Source: Modestobacter caceresii (GTDB taxonomy: Bacteria; Actinomycetota; Actinomycetes; Mycobacteriales; Geodermatophilaceae). From it: 64,000 nucleotides of DNA. Shown piece by piece: positions 18,850 to 27,126 of the stretch. Numbering within the stretch: the stretch's first letter is position 1; each line of letters begins with the position of its first letter. The notes beneath the pieces were generated by a model. The model saw only the letters and a program-made list of their open reading frames with translations. It did not search any database and had not been told where the DNA came from. The DNA lies in the NCBI RefSeq assembly GCF_000761485.1, contig NZ_JPMX01000118.1, forward strand, positions 223,370 to 287,369, written 5' to 3'. The position numbers and the translations under genes were made by a program.

Positions 18850-19167
18850 TCAGACCTCGTCCGGCCAGCCCACGGCGGCCAGGTCGACCCGGGCACCGCG
18901 CAGCGGCACCCCCTCCCCGGCCAGCAGCTCCAGCTGCCGCACCCGGACCGGTTCGGCCGCCGTCCCGTCTGCGCGCACCACCCGGTGCCAGGGCACGGCC
19001 GCGCCACCGGCGGACAGCGCCCGGGCGACCCGGCGCGGTCCCACCCCGACCAGGCGCCCGATCGCGCCGTAGGTGCTCACCCGCCCCGGCGGGATCGCCT
19101 CGACCACGTCGTAGACGGCCTCGTCGACGTCCTCCGCCGAGCGCGGCTCGGGTCCGGGAGCTCGCAC
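18850..19167 (-). CDS. Alkyltransferase-like protein (ATL; MGMT C-terminal fold without the reactive cysteine)
   Basis: A 105-residue protein. GRVSTYGAIGRLVG and RRVARALS are the DNA-binding HTH and arginine-finger region of O6-alkylguanine DNA methyltransferases. The active-site PCHR is PWHRV here, so the methyl-accepting cysteine is replaced by tryptophan. That is the hallmark of ATL proteins, which bind O6-alkylguanine and hand it to nucleotide excision repair. The GTG at 19167 gives the usual ATL length. It sits upstream of adnA on the same strand, in the place of M. tuberculosis Rv3204. Confidence 0.85.
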   Translation of the reverse strand: MRAPGPEPRSAEDVDEAVYDVVEAIPPGRVSTYGAIGRLVGVGPRRVARALSAGGAAVPWHRVVRADGTAAEPVRVRQLELLAGEGVPLRGARVDLAAVGWPDEV

Positions 19168-19177
19168 GGTGCCGACC

Positions 19178-20197
19178 TCAGCCGGTGAAGTCGCTGTTGA
19201 GCGTCCACCACTCGTACAGGTCGGCGACCTCGTCCTGCGTCGTCGCGGGGGCGTGGACCGCACCCTCGATCAGGTACTCGTCGTCGGTCCAGACGATCAC
19301 CGCGTCGCCGTCGGGCAGCAGGGCGCAGGCCACCAGGCCACCGGTGACGCCGTCGGGGTAGGTCCACTCGCCGTAGCCGGTGGTGGTCGAGCAGTCGTCG
19401 TCCCCGGACCACTCGCCGACCCCGAGCTCGGCGGCGTCGGCGGCGAAGACCGAGTCCAGCGTGGGCACGTCCGGGTACTGGTGGTAGACCGCACCGGCCG
19501 GGCCCGGCTGGGTGAGCGCGGGCCCGCACTCCGCCGCCGCGACGTCCCCGTCACCGCGGAGTCCCCGCTCCTGGCAGTCGGCGAAGTCGCTGGGCAGCTG
19601 CGCCAGCAGGTCGTCCGGCGCCGGCGCCGGCGGACTGGTCGGCGCGGACGACGACGCGGACGGAGCGGACGACGACGGGCTGGTCCCGGCGGCCGTCGGC
19701 TCAGGGGCGTCGTCGTCCCCGGTCAGGGTCAGCGTGAGCACCACCGCGACGACCACGAGCAGCAGCAGCGCCGCGATGATGACGAGGACGGTGGTCCGTT
19801 TCTTGCGGTCGTCGTCACCACCGGAGGCACTCGACCCGCCCGGGGCGCCCCACCCGGGGCCGCCGAACCCGCCCACCTGGGTGGGCTGGTCGCCGTAGCC
19901 GGGCGGGCGGGGCGCACCCCAGCCCCCGGGACCGGGAGGGGGGCCGTACCCGCCGGGCGGCTGCCCCGGCCCGGGCTGGCCCCAGCTGCCGGGCTGACCC
20001 GGCTGCTGCCCCCAGCCACCACCGGCGTGCCCCGGCTGCTGACCCCAGCCCCCGCCGGGCTGCCCGGGCGCCGGCTGCCCCCAGCCGCCGGGCTGACCCG
20101 GCTGCTGACCCCAGCCACCGCCCTGCGGCGGCCGGCCACCCGACGGCGACGACCCGTCCGGGCCGTACGGGGGCGGGCCCTGGGGTGGCTGGCTCAT
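19178..20197 (-). CDS. Proline/glycine-rich membrane-anchored protein
   Basis: A 339-residue protein; ATG at 20197 with a GGAGG Shine-Dalgarno 7 bases upstream. The first ~130 residues are low-complexity Gly/Pro/Gln/Trp, with at least five repeats of the type GGWGQQPGQPG. A single transmembrane helix (about residues 150-172, VLVIIAALLLLVVVAVVLTL) follows, then a Ser/Thr/Pro-rich stretch and an acidic extracytoplasmic domain of ~150 residues with three cysteines. Such disordered N-termini are common in actinobacterial membrane proteins with DUF4333/DUF4352-like outer domains, but I cannot assign a family. Function unknown. Confidence 0.7.
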   Translation of the reverse strand: MSQPPQGPPPYGPDGSSPSGGRPPQGGGWGQQPGQPGGWGQPAPGQPGGGWGQQPGHAGGGWGQQPGQPGSWGQPGPGQPPGGYGPPPGPGGWGAPRPPGYGDQPTQVGGFGGPGWGAPGGSSASGGDDDRKKRTTVLVIIAALLLLVVVAVVLTLTLTGDDDAPEPTAAGTSPSSSAPSASSSAPTSPPAPAPDDLLAQLPSDFADCQERGLRGDGDVAAAECGPALTQPGPAGAVYHQYPDVPTLDSVFAADAAELGVGEWSGDDDCSTTTGYGEWTYPDGVTGGLVACALLPDGDAVIVWTDDEYLIEGAVHAPATTQDEVADLYEWWTLNSDFTG

Positions 20198-20295
20198 CGT
20201 GCGACCTCCGGCTCGGCTGTGTCGGGACGGCAGCCTAGGCCGCGGGGGTCCCGGCCGGCCCGGGTGCCGCACCGACGGCGAGTCCGCCAGGGCGG

Positions 20296-20883
20296 TCAGG
20301 CCCGGCGGCCGAACCGGGCCAGCAGGCGCGTCTGCAGGTCCGCGCCCGGCGGCACCTCGACCGGGGCGTCGAACACCCCGGGCGCCCCGTCCTCGCCGAG
20401 GTGCTCCTCGGCGTAGCGGAACGCCTCGGCCACGAGCTCGGGGTCCAGCTCGGTGTCCCCGTCGACCGCCCGGGCGAGGTCCCAGGCGTGCACGGTGAGG
20501 TCGACGGTCATCTCGATCAGGTAGTCGCTCGCCGGGGCCGGCCCGGAGGACAGCTGCACGGTGCGGGACAGCGCGTCGTCGGCGGCCCAGGCGGTCAGCG
20601 CGGCGTCGGCCGCGGACTCCCAGGCCGACAGCGGGTCCTCACCCAGCAGCTCGGCCGGGTCGGTCGGGACCCGGGGACCGACGGCGTCCGGCGACTCCCC
20701 GGCCAGCAGCAGCGGGACCCACAGCTGCTCGCCGGTCAGGTGGGCCACCAGGTCCACGACGCTCCACTCCGGCAGCGCGGGGGCGTCCCACTCGCCGGCC
20801 TCGACGGCGTCCACCCGGTCGGTGAACTGCGCCTGGGCGCGCTGGTACCGCATCAGGAGGTCCGCACGGCGGGGATCGGGCAT
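20296..20883 (-). CDS. TIGR03086/DinB-like maleylpyruvate isomerase-fold protein
   Basis: A 195-residue protein. WSVVDLVAHLTGEQ near residue 40-53 and VDLTVHAWDLARA near residue 130 are the two histidine-containing helices of the mycothiol-dependent maleylpyruvate isomerase N-terminal/DinB-like metal-binding fold. This fits the TIGR03086 group, where His residues bind a divalent metal. Many members use mycothiol, but the substrate here is unknown. GAGGG precedes the ATG. Confidence 0.75.
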   Translation of the reverse strand: MPDPRRADLLMRYQRAQAQFTDRVDAVEAGEWDAPALPEWSVVDLVAHLTGEQLWVPLLLAGESPDAVGPRVPTDPAELLGEDPLSAWESAADAALTAWAADDALSRTVQLSSGPAPASDYLIEMTVDLTVHAWDLARAVDGDTELDPELVAEAFRYAEEHLGEDGAPGVFDAPVEVPPGADLQTRLLARFGRRA

Positions 20884-20953
20884 GCCCTCAGTAGAACGCA
20901 GCCGGGCCCCGGCACGCGCAGTGGCGTACCGGGGCCCAGGTGACGTGCTGGAA

Positions 20954-21014
20954 CGGCCCCCGTCCAGGGACCCGCCCTGAGCTTGCGAAGGGTGGGGAGG
21001 ACGGGGGTCCTTCT
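20954..21014 (-). repeat. Palindromic 3'-UTR element, copy 1 (downstream of moeZ)
   Basis: Read on the minus strand the element begins inside the moeZ TAG stop and forms an 11-pair stem (20955-20965 with 20999-21009, one imperfect pair) around an inner stem (20971-20977 with 20990-20996). It matches the element at 58754-58814 over its full 61 bases, with 47 identical positions and no gaps, in the same orientation relative to the upstream gene. Probably a transcription terminator or RNA-end stabiliser shared by unrelated genes. Confidence 0.75.
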
Positions 21015-22173
21015 AGTAGGTCGGCAGTGCCTTGTCGATGCGGGTGGCCCACGCGGTCACGCCGCCCTGGACGTGCACGGCGTCCTTGAAGCCGGCGTTC
21101 TTGACCGCGGCCAGCGCCTCGGCCGAACGGACGCCGGTCTTGCAGTGCAGCACGATCGGCTTGTCCTGCGGCAGCTGCGCCAGCGCCCGGCCGGAGAGGA
21201 TCTCGTCCTTGGGGATCAGCTTCGCGCCCGGGATGGAGACGATCTCGTACTCGTTGGGCTCCCGGACGTCGATCAGCTCGAAGTCCTTGCCGGCGTCCAT
21301 CATGTCCTTGAGCTCGTCGACGGTGATCGTCGAACCCGCGGCGGCCTCCTGGGCCTCCTCGGACACGACGCCGCAGAACGCCTCGTAGTCGATGAGGCCG
21401 GTGATCGGCTCGCCCTCCGGGTCCTTGCGGACCTTGATCTCCCGGAAGGTCATCTCCAGGGCGTCGTAGACCATCAGCCGGCCCAGCAGCGTCTCGCCGA
21501 TGCCGGTGATGAGCTTGACCGCCTCGGTGGCCTGGATGGCGCCGACGGTCGCGCAGAGCACGCCCAGCACACCGCCCTCGGCGCAGGAGGGGACCATCCC
21601 GGGCGGCGGCGGCACCGGGTAGAGGTCGCGGTAGTTGGGCCCGTGCTCGTTCCAGAAGACCGAGACCTGGCCGTCGAACCGGTAGATCGAGCCCCAGACG
21701 TAGGGCTTGCCCAGCAGCACGCAGGCGTCGTTCACCAGGTAGCGGGTGGCGAAGTTGTCGGTGCCGTCGACGATCAGGTCGTACTGGCTGAAGATCTCCT
21801 CGACGTTGGAGGAGTCCAGCCGGGTCTCGTGCAGCCGCACGTCGACCAGCGGGTTGATCTCCTTGATCGAGTCACGGGCGCTCTCGGCCTTGGACCGGCC
21901 GACATCGGACTGCCCGTGGATGATCTGGCGCTGCAGGTTCGACTCGTCGACGGTGTCGAACTCGACGATGCCGAGCGTGCCGACACCGGCCGCGGCCAGG
22001 TACATGAGCACCGGCGAGCCGAGGCCACCGGCGCCGACGGCCAGCACCTTGGCGTTCTTGAGCCGCTTCTGTCCGTCCATCCCGACGTCGGGGATGATCA
22101 GGTGGCGGCTGTAGCGGCGGACCTCGTCGATCGACAGGTCGGCGGCGGGCTCCACCAGGGGTGGCAACTGCAC
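21013..22173 (-). CDS. moeZ: Adenylyltransferase/sulfurtransferase MoeZ
   Basis: A 386-residue two-domain protein. Residues ~20-260 are a ThiF/MoeB/E1-like adenylyltransferase with the nucleotide loop GAGGLGSP, LQRQIIHG, and DGTDNFATRYL. The C-terminal ~100 residues are a rhodanese with the active-site loop HCKTGVRS. MoeZ activates the C-terminus of sulfur carriers (MoaD, CysO and others) and transfers sulfur for molybdopterin and thiol biosynthesis; the actinobacterial protein has this exact architecture and length. The GTG at 22173 follows GAGGAGCG. The stop codon leads directly into a palindromic element that probably ends the transcript. Confidence 0.92.
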   Translation of the reverse strand: MQLPPLVEPAADLSIDEVRRYSRHLIIPDVGMDGQKRLKNAKVLAVGAGGLGSPVLMYLAAAGVGTLGIVEFDTVDESNLQRQIIHGQSDVGRSKAESARDSIKEINPLVDVRLHETRLDSSNVEEIFSQYDLIVDGTDNFATRYLVNDACVLLGKPYVWGSIYRFDGQVSVFWNEHGPNYRDLYPVPPPPGMVPSCAEGGVLGVLCATVGAIQATEAVKLITGIGETLLGRLMVYDALEMTFREIKVRKDPEGEPITGLIDYEAFCGVVSEEAQEAAAGSTITVDELKDMMDAGKDFELIDVREPNEYEIVSIPGAKLIPKDEILSGRALAQLPQDKPIVLHCKTGVRSAEALAAVKNAGFKDAVHVQGGVTAWATRIDKALPTY

Positions 22174-22282
22174 GGAGCGCTCCTCACAACTGTGGTCACA
22201 GGGCTGACCGGCTCCAGAGGCCGGTGTCCTGCTCTGCCCAACAGCGTGGCACGCCGCCCTCTTCCCGCGTCCGGCCCGGGGG

Positions 22283-23926
22283 TCATCCCCGCAGGTCGCG
22301 GTGCCGGTAGCCGGTCAGCCCCCCGGCGGTCAGCACCGCGGCGACGGCCAGCAGCCCGACCAGCCCCGGCACGTCCACCGGTTCGGCCGGCACGGCCGCC
22401 AGGTGGGCGAACGGCGACAGACCGCGGACCCAGCCCGGCCAGCTCAGGGTGTCGGCGAGCACCAGCAGCAGGTAGCCACCGGCGGCCGGCAGCACCCCCA
22501 GCGGCAGGACGGCGGCCGGCGCGCACGCCAGCGCCGCGACCGCCGCACCCAGGCACACCGCCACGACCGGCAGCACGTTGAGCACCCCCGCCAGTGCGGC
22601 GCCCGCGGACAGGTCGGCGCCCACCCAGGTGGCGCCCAGCCAGGTCGCCAGCCCGGCCGCACCGGTGAGCAGCACGGCACCGACGGCGACCCCGGTCAGC
22701 TCGGTGGCCAGCCAGCGGACCCGGCGCACCGGCAGCGAGTAGAGCAACGTCAACCGCCCGGCGACCTCGTCGGCCGCGGTGGCGGCGACCCGGCTGGCGA
22801 CGAACGCGCCGACCGGCACGGCCAGCAGGGTGAACAGCGAGGCCACGTAGCCGCGGACGCTGCCCAACTCGGCGAAGCCGGCCTGGGCGGCCAGCTCGGC
22901 GAAGCGCGGGTTCTCGGTCAGGAAGTCGGTCATCGTCGTGGCCAGCAGGCCGATGAGCGCGAAGTAGGCCGCCACGGCCGCACCCCAGCCCACCACCGGC
23001 CGGCCGGTGTGCCGGGCCACCAGCCCGGGCAGGGACCGCAGTCGCCGGGCGCCGGGCCGGACGGCGCCGGGCCGGCGCCACGGTCCGCTGCCAACGTCCC
23101 GCCGTGCGGAGACCGTCACTGCCGCCGCGACGAGGACCGCGACCGCGGCGGCCAGCACGAGCAGCGGCAGCACCCGGTCGGCGGCGAACGGGGCGCTGCG
23201 GCCCAGCAGCCCGAACGGGCTCAGCCAGTGCAGCCAGCCCAGCGCCGGCACCCCGTCGGCGACCATCCGCGCCAGCAGACCGGCCAGCAGCACCCCCACC
23301 GCCAGACCGGCCGCGGCCCGGCGCTCGGCCAGCAGCTGGGCGGCGAGCGCGCCCAGTGCCGCGCCCACCATCCCGGTGCCACCGATGAGCGCGCCGAACA
23401 GCACGGCGCCGGTCGTGGCGGTGCCGGCCAGCACCAGGCCGGCGGCCGTCGCGACGCCGACGAGCGCGCTCGCGCCCAGCAGCACCGCGAGGTGCCGCAG
23501 CAGCACCGCCGGCAGCCGCGCCGGGCCGGCGAGCAGGAGGTCCCAGCGGCCGGCCTCCTCCTCGCCCCGGGTCATCCGGGTCGTCGCGAGCGCCGCCCAG
23601 ACGCCGACGAGCACGGCGATCGCCGTGCCGGTGCGCCACACCGTGAAGCCGCCCGGGTCGTCGAGGGCGACCGGTGGGCCGAACAGGGTGCGGATGGCCG
23701 GGTTCTCCGCCAGCGCCGCCAGCGACGCCCCGGCCAGCTCCTGGTCCAGCTGCCGGTGCTGCACCGCGACCAGCGCCGGCATCCCGGCGGCGACCGCGGT
23801 GACCAGGACGGCGCCGCGGCGGACCGACCGCACGGCCAGTGCGGTCACCGCCCGGCCGGCCGGCCCGGGCTCCGGCGTCCACCCGGCCGCGGACGCCGTC
23901 GGGGCCGGCGCGGTGCCGGTGGTCAT
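22283..23926 (-). CDS. ABC exporter permease (polyketide-antibiotic exporter type)
   Basis: A 547-residue protein with about 12 predicted hydrophobic helices in two similar halves; each half begins with a helix followed by a large extracytoplasmic loop. This is typical of the permeases that pair with DrrA-like ATPases. The ATG at 23926 overlaps the stop of the ATPase gene by 4 bases (ATGA). The pair should form an exporter, possibly for a drug, lipid or peptide; nothing in the sequence names the substrate. Confidence 0.85.
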   Translation of the reverse strand: MTTGTAPAPTASAAGWTPEPGPAGRAVTALAVRSVRRGAVLVTAVAAGMPALVAVQHRQLDQELAGASLAALAENPAIRTLFGPPVALDDPGGFTVWRTGTAIAVLVGVWAALATTRMTRGEEEAGRWDLLLAGPARLPAVLLRHLAVLLGASALVGVATAAGLVLAGTATTGAVLFGALIGGTGMVGAALGALAAQLLAERRAAAGLAVGVLLAGLLARMVADGVPALGWLHWLSPFGLLGRSAPFAADRVLPLLVLAAAVAVLVAAAVTVSARRDVGSGPWRRPGAVRPGARRLRSLPGLVARHTGRPVVGWGAAVAAYFALIGLLATTMTDFLTENPRFAELAAQAGFAELGSVRGYVASLFTLLAVPVGAFVASRVAATAADEVAGRLTLLYSLPVRRVRWLATELTGVAVGAVLLTGAAGLATWLGATWVGADLSAGAALAGVLNVLPVVAVCLGAAVAALACAPAAVLPLGVLPAAGGYLLLVLADTLSWPGWVRGLSPFAHLAAVPAEPVDVPGLVGLLAVAAVLTAGGLTGYRHRDLRG

Positions 23927-24870
23927 GCCCGCACCTCCTCGCCGGCGGACCGGTGGCCGCCGGCGGTGTCGCCGTAGAAGTCGAGGAAGAGCTCCTCCAG
24001 GGAGGGCTCCCGCACGTCGAGGGCGACGACGTCCAGGTCGGCCAGCGCACGCAGCACCGGGGCGGGCGGGCCGGCCAGCGTCATCGTCAGCTCGAGCGGT
24101 GAGCTCCACCGCAGGTCGGCGACGCCGTCGACCCCGGTCAGGCCGGCTCCCGCGGCAGCCGGACGAGCCAGGGTGACGCTGATCTCCGAGCGGCGCAGCC
24201 GCCGCAGCTCCGGCAACCCGGCGACCTCCACCAGCCGGCCCTCGCGCAGGATGCCCACCCGCGCGCAGACCGCCTCGACCTCGGCGAGCTGGTGCGAGCT
24301 CAGGAAGACCGTCTGGCCGCGCCCGGCCGCCTCGGCCACGCAGCGGCGGAACTCACGCTCCATCAGCGGGTCCAGCCCGCTGGTCGGCTCGTCCAGGACC
24401 AGCAGGGGGGCGCGGGTGGCGAAGGCCGCGATCAGCGCGACCTTCTGCCGGTTGCCGGTGGAGTAGGTGCGAGCCCGCCGGTCCGGGTCGAGCGCGAACC
24501 GCTCGACGAGCTCGGCCCGGTAGTCCAGGTCGGTGCCCGGGCCGACGCCGTCGAGCAGGTCCAGGCACTCCCGCCCGGTCAGCGCCGGCCAGAGCGCGAC
24601 GTCCGCGGGGACGTAGGCCAGGTGCCGGTGGGCGCGGCCGACGTCGTGTGCCGGGACGCCGAACACCTCGACGTGACCACCGGAGGGGCGCAGCAGTCCC
24701 AGCGCCATCCGGATCGTCGTGGACTTGCCGGCGCCGTTCGGGCCCAGGAAGCCGAAGACCTCCCCGGGTGGCACCGCCAGCGACAGGTCGTCGACGGCGA
24801 CGGTCCGGGAGAAGCGCTTGCTCAGGTGCGCGGCGCGCAGCGCGGGCACAGCAGTGGGAGAGGTGGGCAT
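23923..24870 (-). CDS. ABC exporter ATP-binding protein
   Basis: A 315-residue ATPase: Walker A GPNGAGKST, a variant signature YSTGNRQK in place of LSGGQ, Walker B LLVLDEPTSGLDP, and H-loop LSSHQLAE. The ~80 C-terminal residues belong to the DrrA-type extension. I chose the ATG at 24870, which begins just before the LSKRFSRTVAVDDLS strand; the frame is open for 22 more codons without resemblance. It is coupled by overlap to the permease gene downstream. Confidence 0.9.
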   Translation of the reverse strand: MPTSPTAVPALRAAHLSKRFSRTVAVDDLSLAVPPGEVFGFLGPNGAGKSTTIRMALGLLRPSGGHVEVFGVPAHDVGRAHRHLAYVPADVALWPALTGRECLDLLDGVGPGTDLDYRAELVERFALDPDRRARTYSTGNRQKVALIAAFATRAPLLVLDEPTSGLDPLMEREFRRCVAEAAGRGQTVFLSSHQLAEVEAVCARVGILREGRLVEVAGLPELRRLRRSEISVTLARPAAAGAGLTGVDGVADLRWSSPLELTMTLAGPPAPVLRALADLDVVALDVREPSLEELFLDFYGDTAGGHRSAGEEVRA

Positions 24871-24993
24871 CGGGGCCCTCCGATCGCAGTCGGGAACACG
24901 ACTGCCGACCAGGCTTCCCGGCGCACCAGCAGGCACGTTAGACCTGCTGGACCCCCGCGGGGAACGGCTTGTGGCGCGGGGTGATCCGGAGGA

Positions 24994-25941
24994 TCAGGAG
25001 GGGTACGGCCAGGCGTTCTTCAGGCAGCTCTGCAGGCCGAGGGTCTGCTGCTGCATCACCGGGGCCAGCTGCCCGGCGCCGGGGCACTGCTCGTGGCCGT
25101 TGCCGAGGGCGTGCCCGACCTCGTGGTTGACCACGTACTGCCGATAGGTGGGGACTTCCCCGCCGTAGTCGGGGACGGCGGTCTCCCAGCGGGCCAGGTT
25201 GATGACCGCCCGCTCGCCGTAGCGGCAGGACGTGTAGCCGCCGGTGCCGACGCCCGGGCAGTAGATCTCCATGCTGCCCGGGCTGACCAGGCTGACCCGG
25301 AACTCGTACGCACCGGCCGCGGCCTCCGCAGCCCCCACCCGCTGGAAGGACAGCCGGCCGCCGGCGCCCCAGGACCGGGGGTCGCCGAGGATGCCCTCGA
25401 CCGCGGCGGCGAAGGCGGCGCCGTCGACGCCGATGCCGTCCTCGACCTCCACGACGAAGCGTTCCAGCGGCCCGGTGCCGTACACCGCGGACGTGCCGTC
25501 GACCACGCTCACGCTCCCGGTGCCCTGCTCGACGTAGGTCGGCGCCGCGGGCACGGTGTCCGCCGGCGGCGCCGTCGACGTGCTGGACACGTCGGCCGGC
25601 ACGCCCTCCCCCTCGGCCTCGGTGACCTGCGGGGCGATCGGGGTGGCCGGCGCGGAGGCGTCGACGGCAGCCTCGGCCGTCGACGTCGGGGTGGGGCCCT
25701 CGCCACCGCCCGGCCGGACGACGTCGATCAGGGCGAGCACGGTCGCGATGGACAGCAACGGCACGGCGTAGGCCCGCCAGCCGTACCGGCGGACGAACCG
25801 GCGGAACCGGCCGCGCGGCAGCACGGCGGGACGTGCGGACGGGGCGGGGTCACGGCGGGCGACCAGCGGCTCGCCTGCCGGGCGCCGTCCGGACGGGCGG
25901 GGTCCCGAGCTCGTCACGGCGGCCAGGCTCTCACGACGCAC
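24994..25941 (-). CDS. DUF3152 domain membrane protein
   Basis: A 315-residue protein with an arginine-rich N-terminus, a single transmembrane segment (about 57-72, AYAVPLLSIATVLALI), a Thr/Ala/Pro-rich linker, and a C-terminal ~190-residue DUF3152 domain outside the cell. That domain contains NHEVGHALGNGHEQCPG, an HExxH-like zinc motif (HEVGH) followed by a third His, so a metallopeptidase-like fold is plausible, but peptidase activity is not established for the family. Four cysteines could form disulphides. GTG start; GGAGG lies close upstream. M. tuberculosis Rv3207c holds the equivalent position near moeZ. Confidence 0.85.
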   Translation of the reverse strand: MRRESLAAVTSSGPRPSGRRPAGEPLVARRDPAPSARPAVLPRGRFRRFVRRYGWRAYAVPLLSIATVLALIDVVRPGGGEGPTPTSTAEAAVDASAPATPIAPQVTEAEGEGVPADVSSTSTAPPADTVPAAPTYVEQGTGSVSVVDGTSAVYGTGPLERFVVEVEDGIGVDGAAFAAAVEGILGDPRSWGAGGRLSFQRVGAAEAAAGAYEFRVSLVSPGSMEIYCPGVGTGGYTSCRYGERAVINLARWETAVPDYGGEVPTYRQYVVNHEVGHALGNGHEQCPGAGQLAPVMQQQTLGLQSCLKNAWPYPS

Positions 25942-25992
25942 CGACCTCCGGGAGGACGTCGGCCGGGCGCGGCGCCGTTCCCGGACCGCCGG

Positions 25993-27033
25993 TCACACCT
26001 GTCCGGCCGGGAGGTCGTTCCCGCCGACGGGGTCGGTCGCGCGGTCACCGGCGGCGTCCTCGGCCAGACCGAGGACCGCGCGGGCCGTGGGCTCGGGTGC
26101 CTCCAGCATCGCCAGGTGCCCGATGCCCGCCTGCACCTGCAACCGGGCGTCGGGGAGCACCTCGGCCAGCCGCGGTGCGAGCTCCGGGTCGACCAGCTTG
26201 TCCCGGTCACCCCACACCACCAGGGACGGCGCCCGCACCGACCGGGCCATCCGCCAGGCGTTCGCCCGTCCCACCCGCAGGTAGGAGCTCATCAGACCGC
26301 GCAGGCTGCGGGTGAGCGCCTGACCCGCCCAGGGCTGCTCGTCCCGCCGCCGGGTCTCCTCCACCGCCTCGGCGACCCGCTCCGGCGGCACCCGGCTCGG
26401 GTCGCCGAAGCACATCTGCAGCAGCCCGCGGACGCGCTGCTCCGGGCTGGCGCCGGCCAGCCGCCGTTCGGCCAGCGCGGGGACGCCGGGCAGCAGCACC
26501 AGCGCGATCGCCCGGTCGAACGCCGCCGGCACCCGGTAGACCGGCATGGCCGCGGAGATCAGGGTGAGGGTGGCGACCAGGTCCGGCCGGCGGGCGGCGA
26601 CCCACACGCTGACCAGGCCGCCGAGCGAGTTGCCCACCAGGTGCACGGGACGCCCCTGCCCGGGGCCGGGCCGGGCGACGATCCACTCCAGGACGTCGAC
26701 GACGGCCTGGACGTGCCGGTGGATGGAGTAGCGGGGCGGCGGCGCCGACTGGCCGAACCCGGGCAGGTCCAGCGCCCAGCCGTCGAAGCGGACGGCGAGC
26801 AACGCAGCCAGGTCGGTCCAGTTGGTCGAGGCGCCACCCAGCCCGTGGACGTAGAGCGCCCGCTCGTGGGGCACCTCCGCCTCGACCAGGTCGCTGCCGG
26901 GCAGCGGGCCGCACCAGGGCGTGTGCCGGACGAAGACCTCACCGCCGGTGACCGGCACCATCGCACCGGGCCAGGGTGGGAGGAGGGCACCGGGCCGCGG
27001 CAGCGGCACCGAGGACAGCCGGGCGTCGGTCAC
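25993..27033 (-). CDS. Alpha/beta hydrolase (LipV-like)
   Basis: A 346-residue alpha/beta hydrolase. The nucleophile elbow GNSLGG carries serine, VVWGDRDKLVD the acid, and GIGHLAMLE the histidine. HGLGGASTNW is the oxyanion region. Its place among adnAB, ATL, moeZ and DUF3152 genes suggests the counterpart of M. tuberculosis lipV, a lipase/esterase, but the sequence itself gives only a generic serine hydrolase. The GTG start is 7 bases after a TACCGT box on the minus strand, consistent with a leaderless transcript. Confidence 0.82.
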   Translation of the reverse strand: MTDARLSSVPLPRPGALLPPWPGAMVPVTGGEVFVRHTPWCGPLPGSDLVEAEVPHERALYVHGLGGASTNWTDLAALLAVRFDGWALDLPGFGQSAPPPRYSIHRHVQAVVDVLEWIVARPGPGQGRPVHLVGNSLGGLVSVWVAARRPDLVATLTLISAAMPVYRVPAAFDRAIALVLLPGVPALAERRLAGASPEQRVRGLLQMCFGDPSRVPPERVAEAVEETRRRDEQPWAGQALTRSLRGLMSSYLRVGRANAWRMARSVRAPSLVVWGDRDKLVDPELAPRLAEVLPDARLQVQAGIGHLAMLEAPEPTARAVLGLAEDAAGDRATDPVGGNDLPAGQV

Positions 27034-27040
27034 CTACCCG

Positions 27041-27117
27041 ACGGTAGAACACCGCGCCGACCCCCTTGCCGCGACCGGCCGGGGTGGGACGTCCTCCGCC
27101 CGGTGCGCCGGTAGCAT
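27041..27117. promoter_or_regulatory. Divergent promoter region between the hydrolase and tetR-type genes
   Basis: On the minus strand TACCGT (27041-27046) ends 7 bases before the GTG at 27033. On the plus strand TAGCAT (27112-27117) ends 9 bases before the ATG at 27127. Neither gene has a Shine-Dalgarno sequence. The TetR protein probably binds between the two boxes, but I see no clear palindromic operator. Confidence 0.45.
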
Positions 27118-27126
27118 CGTCGGGCC

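Noticed and set aside
19940..20140. Short repeated units that could suggest a CRISPR or satellite array
   Set aside because: They encode the GGWGQQPGQPG repeats of the proline/glycine-rich membrane protein; unit lengths vary and there are no spacers.
25060..25150. Calling the DUF3152 protein a zinc protease from its HEVGH motif
   Set aside because: The motif is suggestive, but activity is not established for the family, so only the domain is named.
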